38,542 bases of DNA from Candidatus Omnitrophota bacterium (GTDB taxonomy: Bacteria; Omnitrophota; Omnitrophia; Omnitrophales; Aquincolibacteriaceae). The stretch is from positions 1 through 38,542 of the forward strand of contig JACPXL010000024.1 of assembly GCA_016196555.1 (NCBI GenBank). Reading direction: 5' to 3'. The notes below the pieces were generated by a model. That model did not search any database, was not told the origin of the DNA, and saw only the letters and a program-made list of their open reading frames with translations. Every line of letters starts with the position of its first letter. The stretch's first letter is position 1. Shown here one piece after another: positions 1-8,546 of this stretch. A program made the position numbers and the translations under genes.

Positions 1-60
1 CTCCCCGAGCTTGATCTCGAGGTGGAAGGCGACAAGGTCAGTTTTGATGAGTGTACAAAA

Positions 61-136
61 TGGCTCCCCCCCCTGGGCTCGAACCAGGGACAAAGCGGTT
101 AACAGCCGCTTGCTCTACCAACTGAGCTAGGGGGGA
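61..136 (-). tRNA. tRNA-Asn (anticodon GTT)
   Basis: Read on the minus strand this folds as a full cloverleaf. The acceptor arm TCCCCCC pairs with GGGGGGA, the anticodon stem AGCGG/CCGCT encloses loop CTGTTAA, and the T arm CCTGG/CCAGG encloses TTCGAGC. The anticodon at positions 34-36 is GTT, so it decodes Asn codons AAC and AAU. The discriminator base is G and CCA is encoded at 61-63. Its own promoter lies just upstream. Confidence 0.96.
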
Positions 137-165
137 ATGAATTGTTAAAGAGCGATAGCCGGAGG

Positions 166-194
166 ATTATAAAGAGTATCCCCTATCTTTTCAA
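166..194 (-). promoter_or_regulatory. sigma-70 type promoter of tRNA-Asn
   Basis: On the minus strand a -35 box TTGAAA (189-194) is followed by a 17-base spacer and a perfect -10 box TATAAT (166-171). It reads into the tRNA-Asn gene 29 bases downstream. Confidence 0.7.
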
Positions 195-251
195 GGGCTC
201 ATACGCTATACTACGCCCCTGCTTTTAACTCCCAATATTCGGAGATGATGG

Positions 252-689
252 ATGAAAATAAAACACGGATTCATCGCCTTTCTGATTCTTACCACCGCTA
301 TTTTTCAATATGGCATGGCCCGCAATAGTGCTCAATATGATGAAGAGGCCCGTGCCGCCGAACGTGCCGAGAAAGAAATCAAAAAACGCGAAAAAGAAAG
401 CCGTCATGTTTCCGCCCGGAAAATGGCGAGCGGCGTTAAAGAATCAACCGTAGACAGCGCAAGCAGTCTTTTATCTGAAACAACGGAAGGAGCGATGGAA
501 GACGGCCCGATTGTCGGAACTCTCGAAGGTGCACGCCAAGGAACCGGAACCGTGCTCGACAAAACCGTGAAAGGTGTGTCGAAGGTAGCAACGCTTGGTT
601 ATGGCGAGGTCAAGCATTACGAAGTGGAAGAACCCGAAGCAAATTCCAACCAGCCCACCAAAATCAAGATTAGAATTCCGGGTACGTAA
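252..689 (+). CDS. exported protein of unknown function
   Basis: This 145-residue protein is not recognised. Residues 1-23 form a signal peptide: a Lys-rich start, a hydrophobic stretch and an AMA-like cleavage site, so it is probably periplasmic or surface located. A strongly charged Arg/Glu/Lys segment follows (about 28-57, likely helical), then a Gly/Thr/Ser-rich part with repeated small-residue spacing (about 60-120) and a short basic tail. GGAG at 241-244 sits seven bases before the ATG at 252, which favours this start over the two out-of-frame ATGs just upstream. A possible -10 box TATACT lies at 207-212 without a clear -35. Its stop is three bases from the msbA stop, so the two genes converge. 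Confidence 0.7.
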   Translation: MKIKHGFIAFLILTTAIFQYGMARNSAQYDEEARAAERAEKEIKKREKESRHVSARKMASGVKESTVDSASSLLSETTEGAMEDGPIVGTLEGARQGTGTVLDKTVKGVSKVATLGYGEVKHYEVEEPEANSNQPTKIKIRIPGT

Positions 690-692
690 GAA

Positions 693-2474
693 TTAAAGAT
701 TAAACTGCAGATCGTGAAGGCGTTTGTAAGCGCCGCCTTCTTTAAGAAGTGATTGATTGGTCCCCTGCTGAATCAAACGTCCTTCTTCCAGCACAAGAAT
801 TCTATCCGCGCGCTGAATCGTGGACAAACGATGGGCAATCACAAAAACCGTTCTTCCCTTGATTAAATTCTCGATCGCCGCCTGCACTTCGCGCTCACTT
901 TCCGTATCCAGATGCGAGGTGGCTTCATCCAAAATAAAAATAGGGGGATTTTTAAGGAAGGCGCGCGCGATGGCAAGCCGCTGCCTTTGTCCTCCGGAAA
1001 GTTTTAATCCTCTTTCCCCAAGCGAAGTATCGTATCCGTTAGGAAGTAATTCGATAAAATCCACGGCATAGGCCGCCTCCGCCGCGGCTTTGATTTCTTC
1101 CATTGTTGCATTCGGTTTTCCATAGGCAATATTCTCGCGCACCGTGCTATGAAACAACACCGTGTCCTGGCTGACAATTCCGATTAAATCCCTCAAGGAT
1201 TTTAAAGTAAGGCCGCGAATATCCATACCGTTGATTTTAACCGCCCCTGAAATTGGATCGTAAAAACGCGGCAGCAAATTGACGAGCGTGGATTTCCCCG
1301 AACCGCTTACTCCTACAATCGCCACCATTTCTCCGTGACGCACTTGAAAATGGATGTCATGAAGCACAGGATTTTGGGGTTCATAGGAAAAGTTTATATG
1401 CTCAAAGCTGATCGTTTGAACCGGTCCCTGAAAACAAACCGCGCCCGGGAGATCTTGAATGCTGGGGCGGGCATCAAGAATTTCAAAAATCCTTCCGCCG
1501 GCGGCAATGGATTGCTGAATCGTGCTATTCACTTTGCTGATTTTTTTAAGCGGCTCATAAAAAATAAAAAGAGAGCCGACAAAAGCCACGAAACGGTCGG
1601 GCGGCAAAGTTTTGATGCCAAACCAAACGGCAATGGCCGCCCCCACGGCCCCCATGATTTCGATTAAGGGGCGCTGCACGATTGTGATGCGTATGGTTTT
1701 TTTAAAAAAATCAAAAACGCTTTTGTTGATGCGTTCGAATTTTGAAATTTCATTTTCTTCCTGATTGAAGGCCTTCACCACATTAATGCCGGTCAAGGTT
1801 TCTCCAATAAAAGCCGTGATGTCCGCGGAACGTTCCTGCATTTTTTTAGTGGTGCGCCTGAGATTTTTTCCGAGCAATACGATCGGAACCGCAACCACGG
1901 GAAAAATAATCAGGGCGTAAATCGCGGCCGGCCCGCCCCAAATAAAAACCATGGGAATATTAAAAAGAATCACAAGCGGCTGTTTGACAAGATCCACAAT
2001 CACATCGGTGATCGCCCCTTGAATGGAGCCGACATCATTCAAAATACGGCTCAAAAAATCCCCCGTCCGTCCGCGCGAGAAAAAATCATGCGAAAGATTG
2101 ACCAAATGCTTGTACAAATCATCGCGCACTTGGCGCACGGCACGAATGCCGATCGAAGACATTTCATAATTGGAAATATAATCGAAGAAACCGCGCAGGG
2201 TGAAAACCGCGACCATAATAATGGGAATCCACCAGGTTGGAAATTTGATAACGCCTTCGATAAAGGGAAGGTGAGGGATATTATTCATCACCACATAATC
2301 CTTATTATGAAGGCCGTTGATCACCAAATAGAGGGTGGCCGAGACCATGGCGTTGGCAATAGAAAACCCCAGCATACAGACTATGGCCAGGGCGAGACGG
2401 CCTTTGTAGCGCTGAGTATATTGAAGGAGGCGTTTATAGATGTCCATAAGGAGCGACCACTGTAACATATCCAT
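693..2474 (-). CDS. msbA: MsbA-type lipid flippase, ABC exporter half-transporter
   Basis: This is a fused permease-ATPase of 593 residues, the usual size for MsbA. In Gram-negative bacteria the homodimer uses ATP to flip core lipid A across the inner membrane. The N-terminal 320 or so residues carry six hydrophobic segments and the RTGDFLSRILNDV coupling region typical of type I exporters. The C-terminal nucleotide-binding domain shows Walker A GVSGSGKST, the signature LSGGQRQRLAIARA, Walker B FILDEAT and the switch His in IAHRLSTI. A start at internal Met10 (2447) would begin MDIYKRLLQ and fits the family better; neither start has a clear ribosome site. The lipid A genes elsewhere in the window support a lipid substrate, but drug-exporter relatives look similar, so the substrate is inferred. 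Confidence 0.85.
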   Translation of the reverse strand: MDMLQWSLLMDIYKRLLQYTQRYKGRLALAIVCMLGFSIANAMVSATLYLVINGLHNKDYVVMNNIPHLPFIEGVIKFPTWWIPIIMVAVFTLRGFFDYISNYEMSSIGIRAVRQVRDDLYKHLVNLSHDFFSRGRTGDFLSRILNDVGSIQGAITDVIVDLVKQPLVILFNIPMVFIWGGPAAIYALIIFPVVAVPIVLLGKNLRRTTKKMQERSADITAFIGETLTGINVVKAFNQEENEISKFERINKSVFDFFKKTIRITIVQRPLIEIMGAVGAAIAVWFGIKTLPPDRFVAFVGSLFIFYEPLKKISKVNSTIQQSIAAGGRIFEILDARPSIQDLPGAVCFQGPVQTISFEHINFSYEPQNPVLHDIHFQVRHGEMVAIVGVSGSGKSTLVNLLPRFYDPISGAVKINGMDIRGLTLKSLRDLIGIVSQDTVLFHSTVRENIAYGKPNATMEEIKAAAEAAYAVDFIELLPNGYDTSLGERGLKLSGGQRQRLAIARAFLKNPPIFILDEATSHLDTESEREVQAAIENLIKGRTVFVIAHRLSTIQRADRILVLEEGRLIQQGTNQSLLKEGGAYKRLHDLQFNL

Positions 2475-2520
2475 TGACAGGGCTCAACAGATAGGTTAGA
2501 AGAAAGGGTCAGAAGCAGGA

Positions 2521-2549
2521 TTGATAACACCTAAGTCATTCTATTATAT
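2521..2549 (+). promoter_or_regulatory. putative sigma-70 promoter for the oxidoreductase-lpxB pair
   Basis: TTGATA (2521-2526), a 17-base spacer and an AT-rich -10 region TTATAT (2544-2549) lie just upstream of the ATG at 2565, between the divergent msbA and oxidoreductase genes. The -10 match is only moderate. Confidence 0.45.
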
Positions 2550-2564
2550 AGAGTTAAGATAAAA

Positions 2565-3536
2565 ATGAACCCATCAAAACCCCTTCGAGTCGCAGTCATC
2601 GGAATCGGCCATTTGGGCAAGGAACATGCCCGGATTTATCACAGTCTTCCGGAAGCCCAGCTGGTCGCCTTATGCGATAAAGACCCCTCGCGGGCCCATA
2701 TTGCCGAAGGTTATAACGTTCCGTTTATAAGCGATTACCGTGAGCTTTACGAAAAAGTCGACGCCGTCAGCGTCGTTACCCCCACTTCGGTTCATTACCC
2801 CGTGGCCAAGGATTTTCTGGCAAAAGGCATTCATACTTTGATTGAAAAACCCATCACTTTGCGCCTGGAAGAAGCGGATGAACTGATCGACCTGGCGCGG
2901 AAAAATCGCTCGGCCCTTCAAGTCGGCCATATTGAAAGGCATAATCCGGGCCTCAAGCGCATCGAACAAATCGTCAACAATATCCGTTTTTTTGAAATTC
3001 ACCGTCTCGGCCCCTGGGCCACTCGCATCACCGATTGCGGCGTGGTTTTGGACTTGATGATTCATGATCTCGACATCGTGCTCAATCTCGTAAAATCCGA
3101 AATCGCCAGTTTCGATGCCATCGGCATTAATGTCATTACCCCATTCGAAGATATCGCCAATGTGCGCATTAAATTTAAAAACGGAGCCGTGGCGGATCTT
3201 ACGGTGTCGCGCCTCACGCCGGAAAAGCAGAGAAAAATCCGGATTTTTCAGGAAGATGCTTATATCTCTTTGGATTATGAAGCCCAAAGCTGCAAAATTT
3301 TCCGCAAAGAAGACGGAAAAATCACTCAGGAAAGTGTGGACATACAAAAGGCAGAGCCTCTGAAAGAAGAACTGCGTTTTTTCCTGGCCGGAATTCAAAG
3401 CGGGAAAAGCCCGGGTCATCCGGATGAAGCCGCCCGCGACGCACTAAAGCTTGCCCTCGAAATTATCGACCGCATCAAAAAAGCCAATGAAATCATGCGG
3501 GCTTCCTCTTCCAAAGCCGTTCCTATTTCTTCTTAA
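2565..3536 (+). CDS. Gfo/Idh/MocA-family NAD(P)-dependent sugar oxidoreductase (GnnA-like candidate)
   Basis: This 323-residue protein has the standard two-domain layout. A Rossmann fold comes first with dinucleotide motif GIGHLG (residues 13-18) and the EKP motif at 94-96 that contacts the nicotinamide. The C-terminal alpha/beta domain carries the LDLMIHDLDIV segment with the catalytic-type His and Asp. Such enzymes oxidise or reduce a hydroxyl on a sugar or nucleotide sugar. It ends nine bases before lpxB and shares its strand and probable promoter. In some bacteria GnnA of this family oxidises UDP-GlcNAc at C3 for 3-amino lipid A, and that gene sits with lpx genes. No GnnB-type aminotransferase is visible in the window, so the GnnA role is only a suggestion. 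Confidence 0.85.
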   Translation: MNPSKPLRVAVIGIGHLGKEHARIYHSLPEAQLVALCDKDPSRAHIAEGYNVPFISDYRELYEKVDAVSVVTPTSVHYPVAKDFLAKGIHTLIEKPITLRLEEADELIDLARKNRSALQVGHIERHNPGLKRIEQIVNNIRFFEIHRLGPWATRITDCGVVLDLMIHDLDIVLNLVKSEIASFDAIGINVITPFEDIANVRIKFKNGAVADLTVSRLTPEKQRKIRIFQEDAYISLDYEAQSCKIFRKEDGKITQESVDIQKAEPLKEELRFFLAGIQSGKSPGHPDEAARDALKLALEIIDRIKKANEIMRASSSKAVPISS

Positions 3537-3545
3537 ATTCTATCC

Positions 3546-4709
3546 ATGAAATCGCTTAAAATTTTCTTTATTGCCTGCGAAGCCTCGGGCGATACTCACG
3601 GCGCCCATTTAATTGAACAATTGCGGCTCCTCGATCCCGAGATTCAAATCACGGGACTGGGCGGGCCCCGGATGAAACGCTCCGGCATGCCGCTCTTGAA
3701 AGACATGACGAATCTTTCGGCACTTGGACTGGGCGATGTTTTGCGCCAGTATTTTGTTTACCGGCGTATTTTTTACGGGGCGCTGGAAGAAGTCCGTAAA
3801 TTCAAACCGGATGTGATTGTCGTCATCGATTCGCCGGCCTTTAATCTTCGTTTTGCCAAAAAGATCTATAAGGAATTTCCGGTCATCTATTACATCTCGC
3901 CCCAGATTTGGGCCTGGGGAGGACGGCGCATTCACACCATCAAGCGCACGATTTCAAAAATGCTTTGCATTCTGCCTTTTGAGGAAGAAATTTATGAAAA
4001 GGCCGGAGTGCCTTGCGAATTTGTGGGGCATCCGCTTCTGGATGAAATCCCGGCCGCTTCGGAAAATCGTGCCGGACTGAGAAAAGAATGGAAAATTCCG
4101 GAATACAGGCTGGCCATCGGACTTTTGCCGGGCTCGCGTGAAAAAGAAGTAAAGCGCATCCTTCCGGTCATGCTGAAATCCGCCGCACTTTTGAAAAATG
4201 AATTTCCCGAAGCCTGCTTTTTCATCATGCGCTCTCCCAATGTAAGCCGCAAAATTTATGACTCGCTCCTGATTCAATATCCGGGGCTTGATATTCGTTT
4301 TCAGGATTATTCTCATTCTCTCGTGGCCTCCCTTGATTTCGCGCTGGTGACTTCCGGAACCGCCACGCTCGAAACCACGCTTCTCGGTGTTCCCTTTTTC
4401 CTTCTTTATAAAACCGGATGGACCACTTATTTTCTCGGCCGCCAGCTCGTGCGGGTAAAATTTTTGGGGCTCACCAATCTCCTGGCCGGAAAAAATGTGG
4501 TCCCGGAATTTATTCAGCGGGATGCCAATCCCAAGGCGATTGCCCAAAAAGCGATCAAACTTTTATCGGATCAACAGGCCATGGACAACATGCGCGAGGA
4601 ACTTTTGGAGATCAGGGAAAAATTGGGTGAAAAAGGGGCGAGTTTGCGTGCGGCAAGAACGATTTACGCTTTTGCCTTGTCGAGATGTTCCCAGGAGAAT
4701 TCGGGATAA
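3546..4709 (+). CDS. lpxB: lipid-A-disaccharide synthase
   Basis: LpxB joins UDP-2,3-diacylglucosamine to lipid X (2,3-diacylglucosamine 1-phosphate), forming the beta-1,6 disaccharide of lipid A on the inner face of the membrane. The 387-residue length is normal. It starts with the family motif as CEASGD near residue 10, keeps GLGGPRM, shows SPQIWAWGGRRI near 120, and carries the glycosyltransferase segment LLPGSREKEVKRILPVML and the TSGTATLE motif that binds the UDP end. It is translated nine bases after the oxidoreductase stop and is probably coupled to it. The 3' end overlaps the convergent TIGR04073-like gene by 46 bases. Confidence 0.95.
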   Translation: MKSLKIFFIACEASGDTHGAHLIEQLRLLDPEIQITGLGGPRMKRSGMPLLKDMTNLSALGLGDVLRQYFVYRRIFYGALEEVRKFKPDVIVVIDSPAFNLRFAKKIYKEFPVIYYISPQIWAWGGRRIHTIKRTISKMLCILPFEEEIYEKAGVPCEFVGHPLLDEIPAASENRAGLRKEWKIPEYRLAIGLLPGSREKEVKRILPVMLKSAALLKNEFPEACFFIMRSPNVSRKIYDSLLIQYPGLDIRFQDYSHSLVASLDFALVTSGTATLETTLLGVPFFLLYKTGWTTYFLGRQLVRVKFLGLTNLLAGKNVVPEFIQRDANPKAIAQKAIKLLSDQQAMDNMREELLEIREKLGEKGASLRAARTIYAFALSRCSQENSG

Positions 4710-5011
4710 ACCAGCGGTTCATAATTTCCCGGCGCCGGAATGGGAAAAGTAAAGATGTCATAAACGCCGGCCAAAGCCCTTCCTCCCATATAGGCAACTC
4801 CCTTCACAAGGCCGGGCCCCCAGCTTGGGACAAAACTTTCATCGCTCTTCACATTGTGCATTTCATGAGCGATTTCTATGGGCGAAAGCGCGATATTCAA
4901 AAATCCGCGCTGGAGTTTTCTTAAAGGGGTGCCCGCAGGTTCGATTTCGGCGGCGTGAAGAGGAAATGATGAAAGAAGGAAAAACAATCCCAAAAGAAGG
5001 CTCTTTTTCAT
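4664..5011 (-). CDS. small secreted protein, resembling the exosortase-associated TIGR04073 family
   Basis: The ATG at 5011 gives 115 residues beginning with a clear signal peptide (MKKSLLLGLFFLL, ending at HAA). Longer starts up to 5077 would push an unlikely tail in front of it and overlap glnE. The mature part has the pattern KLQRGFLNIALSPIEI, then GPGLVKGVAYMGGRALAGVYDIFTF, then PIPAPGNYEPLVYPE. That matches my memory of the TIGR04073 family, a small protein found with exosortase/PEP-CTERM systems and in Omnitrophota and Verrucomicrobia-like genomes. Its molecular role is unknown. It follows glnE by 26 bases, so it may be cotranscribed, and it overlaps lpxB tail to tail. No exosortase is present in the window. 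Confidence 0.75.
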   Translation of the reverse strand: MKKSLLLGLFFLLSSFPLHAAEIEPAGTPLRKLQRGFLNIALSPIEIAHEMHNVKSDESFVPSWGPGLVKGVAYMGGRALAGVYDIFTFPIPAPGNYEPLVYPEFSWEHLDKAKA

Positions 5012-5037
5012 GGCCGATAATTTAACATAAAAAACCT

Positions 5038-8000
5038 TTACCCGCCGTAAAAAATTCTCTCGAAAATTTCCCGGCATTGGCCCCGGCTATCTTTTAATTT
5101 TCTCATGAATTGATCCGCCGCCCTGTCCGAAGCTTTGTCTTCCATCCCCAGGCTGAGGGCAAGCCAGCGGAGTTTGGCCGGATCTTGAAGCGGAAGGTTA
5201 AAAACCTGGCGGTTTTGATCCAGCTGAAGCCGGTTTTCAATACGCCGGAAAAATAAATAAGCCTCACGCAAAGTTTCGCATTCATTTTCAGAAAGGAGTT
5301 TAAGGCGGCGTATTTCGTTCAAGGCCTCAAGCGTATTGGCTTTTCTTAAATCAGGAAATTCGCGGCCGCGCTTCATCTGTATCATTTGAACCGTAAATTC
5401 AACGTCGCGAATACTGCCATTTCCCATTTTGATATTGCTCTGGGTTTCTCCTTTTTCTGAGGTCATGGCTTCATAGCGTTTTTTGATCTCCCTTATCCTC
5501 TCAAAAAATTCGGGGGAAGGCGCGCTCCGGTAAATCAGGGGGAGCAATTTTTCTTGCAAGCTCACCCCCGATTCCGTTTTGCCGGCCACGGGCCTTAATT
5601 TGATCAGCATCTGGGATTCCCAGGCATCCGCTTCTTTTTCATAATAATGAAGATAGTCGGCCTCGTTCATAAAGAAGGCCCCGTGATCGCCGTGGGGACG
5701 AAGCCTTAAATCCACGCGGTACAAAAATTCTTCAGGCCCGCCTTCTTTAAGAAAGTTAAGAAAAGTTTCGATTTTCTTTTTTAAATCCACCGGATCTTGA
5801 TGGGCGTTGGATAAAAACATCAAATCGACATCCGAACTGAAATTAAGTTCTCTGGCCCCCAATTTTCCCAAACCAAGCACACAAAGGTCTTGCTCCAATC
5901 CGGACAAACGCAGGGTTTCATTTAAAATGAAATCCGCGAGATTGGAGAAGGCCAGAAAAATCTGATCCAGCGGGCCCTTTTTCCATAAATCCGCCATGGC
6001 GATGCGCAGGGTTTCGCTGTGGCGAAGGCGCCTTAGCTCTTCAAGATTGTGACGGGCGGAACTTTCATACTGCAAAATGGCTTCACTGCGGGCGAGCTCG
6101 TAACTTGCCTCATGTTTGAATTTTTCCCAGTCCTCGGGATGCTGAATGAGAAGTTTGGAAAGATAAGGGCTGGTTCCGAAAATTGCCAAAAGAATGGAAA
6201 GGCCGTCTTCGGAATCCGCGAGAAATTCCCAGAAAGATTCTTTGTCTTCTACAATATCCAGGAACTGTTCAAGATGAATCAGGGCAAGATTAGGGTTTGG
6301 AACTTGCGGCCAAAGTTTCCAGGCACGGTCCATAACAAGGGCAAAAGGCTCAAAGGCGAGCGTATTCGGGCAAATTCTTTTAAGCCGGCCGGATACTTCT
6401 TCAAAATCGGTAAACCCGAGCGTTTCCAGGATTTTCTTTTCCCGGCCTGAAATTTCGCCGCGAAGCAAATCGTCCAGACTCACACGCTGAATTTTTTGAG
6501 GCAGCTGAACCGTAGGGACCGTTATTTTTTCCCAATCCGTGTTTTTAAGTTCATTCATCCAGGATTCATAAAATTTACGGACGATGGTCATGTAACGGTC
6601 ACATGCCAATTTGAATTTCCGGCGGACGGTTTCATCATCCCCCGCATACCCGATGCGCCGAGCGAGCATGGCAAATTCCTCGGTTTCTTCCCGCGGAACC
6701 GTCAAATCCTTGGCATTGCCCCGCACGATGCGAAGGGCGTTGATTAAACTTCTTAAGAAAATATAAGTCGCGCGCAGGATTTGAAATTTTTTTTCCTCCA
6801 TGGCCCCCGCTTCCCACAAAGCGCGTAAGGCCTTGAGCGTATTGGGATGGCGAATGTCGCCGGAGAGTTTCCGGCCGTAGGCGATTTGCAGGGATTGAAT
6901 CAGATATTCCAGATCGAGAAGCCCGCCGGCGCTGTATTTGGCATTCAGAATTCCCGGTTTCACGAGTTCCCGTCGCTGGCGCTCGCGAAGCTTCAGAACA
7001 TCCTCAAAATCAAAAGGCTTAGCGCCGAAAACAAATTCGTCCCTCAGTTTGAGCGCTTCTCTTCCCAAGCCTTCAGAACCGGCAATCTGCCTTAATTTGA
7101 TGAAGGCCTGTCTTTCGAAATTCCATGCCTCCCCCTCCGGCCGGTAGTAATTTTTGAAAAGATTCATGGAAACCGCCAGCGGGCCGTCACTCCCATAAGG
7201 GCGCAGGCGCATATCAATTTCGAACACACCTTCTCCGCGCGTTTGAATAGTTTTTCGGAAAATTCTCACCATTTCAGAATAAAATTTTAAATTTTCCTGG
7301 CTTTGCGGACTCGCGGAATCCGTATCGTCTGAATACAAAACAATGACTTCCATATCCGAGGCATAACCGAGCTCGCGGCCTCCTAATTTTCCGAGGCCGA
7401 AAACCGCGTATTCGCTTGCCTCGTCCCGGGAAATCATGGGACGGGAATATTTTTCCAGCGTTTTTTCAAAGGCAAGGCTTGCCGCCACTTCCACCACCGC
7501 TTCAGCCAGATCCGTAAATTCCTCCGCGAAATCCCCCAAATAAGAAACCTTGCCGAGAATATGCCGGAGGTCGATCCTGAACATTTCGCGGTCTTTGAAT
7601 TCGTTTAAGGTCTCGACCTTTTCTTCAAAGCGCGGCTTGCCATGAAGAAGTTTCGAAAGCTCTTTTTGCATCAAGGCCCGGCTTTTTTTAACTTTGAGAA
7701 TTCTTCCGTCCGCAAGAATAGGAAAAATCGATTCGTGCTGGGTGCGTATGAATTCTTCCCAGAGAAAGCGGCTCGTGCCAAAAACCTGGCTGAGGCTTTG
7801 CAGGGTTTCCGATTTTTTAAGCGTGAGAAGCACTTGGCTGAAATCACGGCGCCGGAGAACATCCTTTCCGAAGGAAGTGATTTGTTCCAGTGCGGCCTTC
7901 GGATCGGGAACTTTCGGCAAAAGATGAGTGAATTGCTTGACGAGAAGCACTGCCCATTGCAAAGCTTTGAGTTTTTCTTCCTCCAAAACTTTTTGGCCGG

Positions 8001-8532
8001 TTTCGGTGGTCACCCACAAACGGTCTTTAACCCGTTTCCCGACCGTATCGACTTCCATTTGTGCGATATTGATTCCGAGCAGCGCTAAGGCATGGGTGAG
8101 TTCATATAAAAAGGCGGGCGTGTCTTCGGCCTCAATATCAATCACGCTGTGGCGCGGGGAAATATTTTGATCGATTTGAAGCCCGATGGGAGAAAGATGT
8201 TCCCTTTCATAAGAAGTTTTGGTTCTCAAATAATGAATGATGCGTTGATTGATTTCAGCGCGCACGCTGTCGAAATCCCCCGCCAGGGCGCGCTTAGTAA
8301 AATGATCAAGGTCCTTTTCCAAATCGTCCCATTTGGGCTTGTTTTTGCAGGACACTTCAAAAGTATCGACAGCCTTTTTTTCCGTGGTTCCGATTTTGGC
8401 GCGGACAATATTGATTCCGTAAGAGGTAAAAAGGCCGGTAATAATAGAAAGAAGCCCGAGAAAATCCGGAAGGACGATTTTTACCTGCCAGCTATTTTTA
8501 GCAAGCGCTTTGACTTCGAGGATATTTTCCAC
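5038..8532 (-). CDS. glnE: glutamine synthetase adenylyltransferase/deadenylase with an N-terminal tandem ACT extension
   Basis: GlnE adds AMP to, and removes it from, a tyrosine of glutamine synthetase, so nitrogen supply sets enzyme activity. At 1164 residues this copy is about 200 longer than usual. The extra N-terminus holds two ACT-like domains (about 16-62, with LPDFLGLLSIITGLFTSYGI; and about 127-185, with DTPAFLYELTHALALLGINI), laid out like the C-terminus of GlnD. Two nucleotidyltransferase cores follow: GLGKLGGRELGYASDME (D393, E395) and GLGKLGARELNFSSDVD near residue 900. The first core has D-x-E where D-x-D is usual. The start is GTG at 8532 with no clear ribosome site, 14 bases after the START gene. 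Its target tyrosine is present in GlnA nearby. Direct glutamine sensing by the ACT pair is inference. Confidence 0.93.
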   Translation of the reverse strand: MENILEVKALAKNSWQVKIVLPDFLGLLSIITGLFTSYGINIVRAKIGTTEKKAVDTFEVSCKNKPKWDDLEKDLDHFTKRALAGDFDSVRAEINQRIIHYLRTKTSYEREHLSPIGLQIDQNISPRHSVIDIEAEDTPAFLYELTHALALLGINIAQMEVDTVGKRVKDRLWVTTETGQKVLEEEKLKALQWAVLLVKQFTHLLPKVPDPKAALEQITSFGKDVLRRRDFSQVLLTLKKSETLQSLSQVFGTSRFLWEEFIRTQHESIFPILADGRILKVKKSRALMQKELSKLLHGKPRFEEKVETLNEFKDREMFRIDLRHILGKVSYLGDFAEEFTDLAEAVVEVAASLAFEKTLEKYSRPMISRDEASEYAVFGLGKLGGRELGYASDMEVIVLYSDDTDSASPQSQENLKFYSEMVRIFRKTIQTRGEGVFEIDMRLRPYGSDGPLAVSMNLFKNYYRPEGEAWNFERQAFIKLRQIAGSEGLGREALKLRDEFVFGAKPFDFEDVLKLRERQRRELVKPGILNAKYSAGGLLDLEYLIQSLQIAYGRKLSGDIRHPNTLKALRALWEAGAMEEKKFQILRATYIFLRSLINALRIVRGNAKDLTVPREETEEFAMLARRIGYAGDDETVRRKFKLACDRYMTIVRKFYESWMNELKNTDWEKITVPTVQLPQKIQRVSLDDLLRGEISGREKKILETLGFTDFEEVSGRLKRICPNTLAFEPFALVMDRAWKLWPQVPNPNLALIHLEQFLDIVEDKESFWEFLADSEDGLSILLAIFGTSPYLSKLLIQHPEDWEKFKHEASYELARSEAILQYESSARHNLEELRRLRHSETLRIAMADLWKKGPLDQIFLAFSNLADFILNETLRLSGLEQDLCVLGLGKLGARELNFSSDVDLMFLSNAHQDPVDLKKKIETFLNFLKEGGPEEFLYRVDLRLRPHGDHGAFFMNEADYLHYYEKEADAWESQMLIKLRPVAGKTESGVSLQEKLLPLIYRSAPSPEFFERIREIKKRYEAMTSEKGETQSNIKMGNGSIRDVEFTVQMIQMKRGREFPDLRKANTLEALNEIRRLKLLSENECETLREAYLFFRRIENRLQLDQNRQVFNLPLQDPAKLRWLALSLGMEDKASDRAADQFMRKLKDSRGQCREIFERIFYGG

Positions 8533-8546
8533 GAGTCAAGCCGGGC

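Noticed and set aside
1-102. Open frame from the window edge, reading LPELDLEVEGDKVSFDECTK before running antisense into tRNA-Asn
   Set aside because: It could be the tail of a gene cut by the edge, but its stop lies inside the tRNA gene and about 20 plausible residues are too few to support a call.
2019-2465. Long opposite-strand open frame inside msbA, and similar frames inside glnE, dnaB, glnA and bamA
   Set aside because: They mirror the codon pattern of clearly identified genes and encode no recognisable domain.
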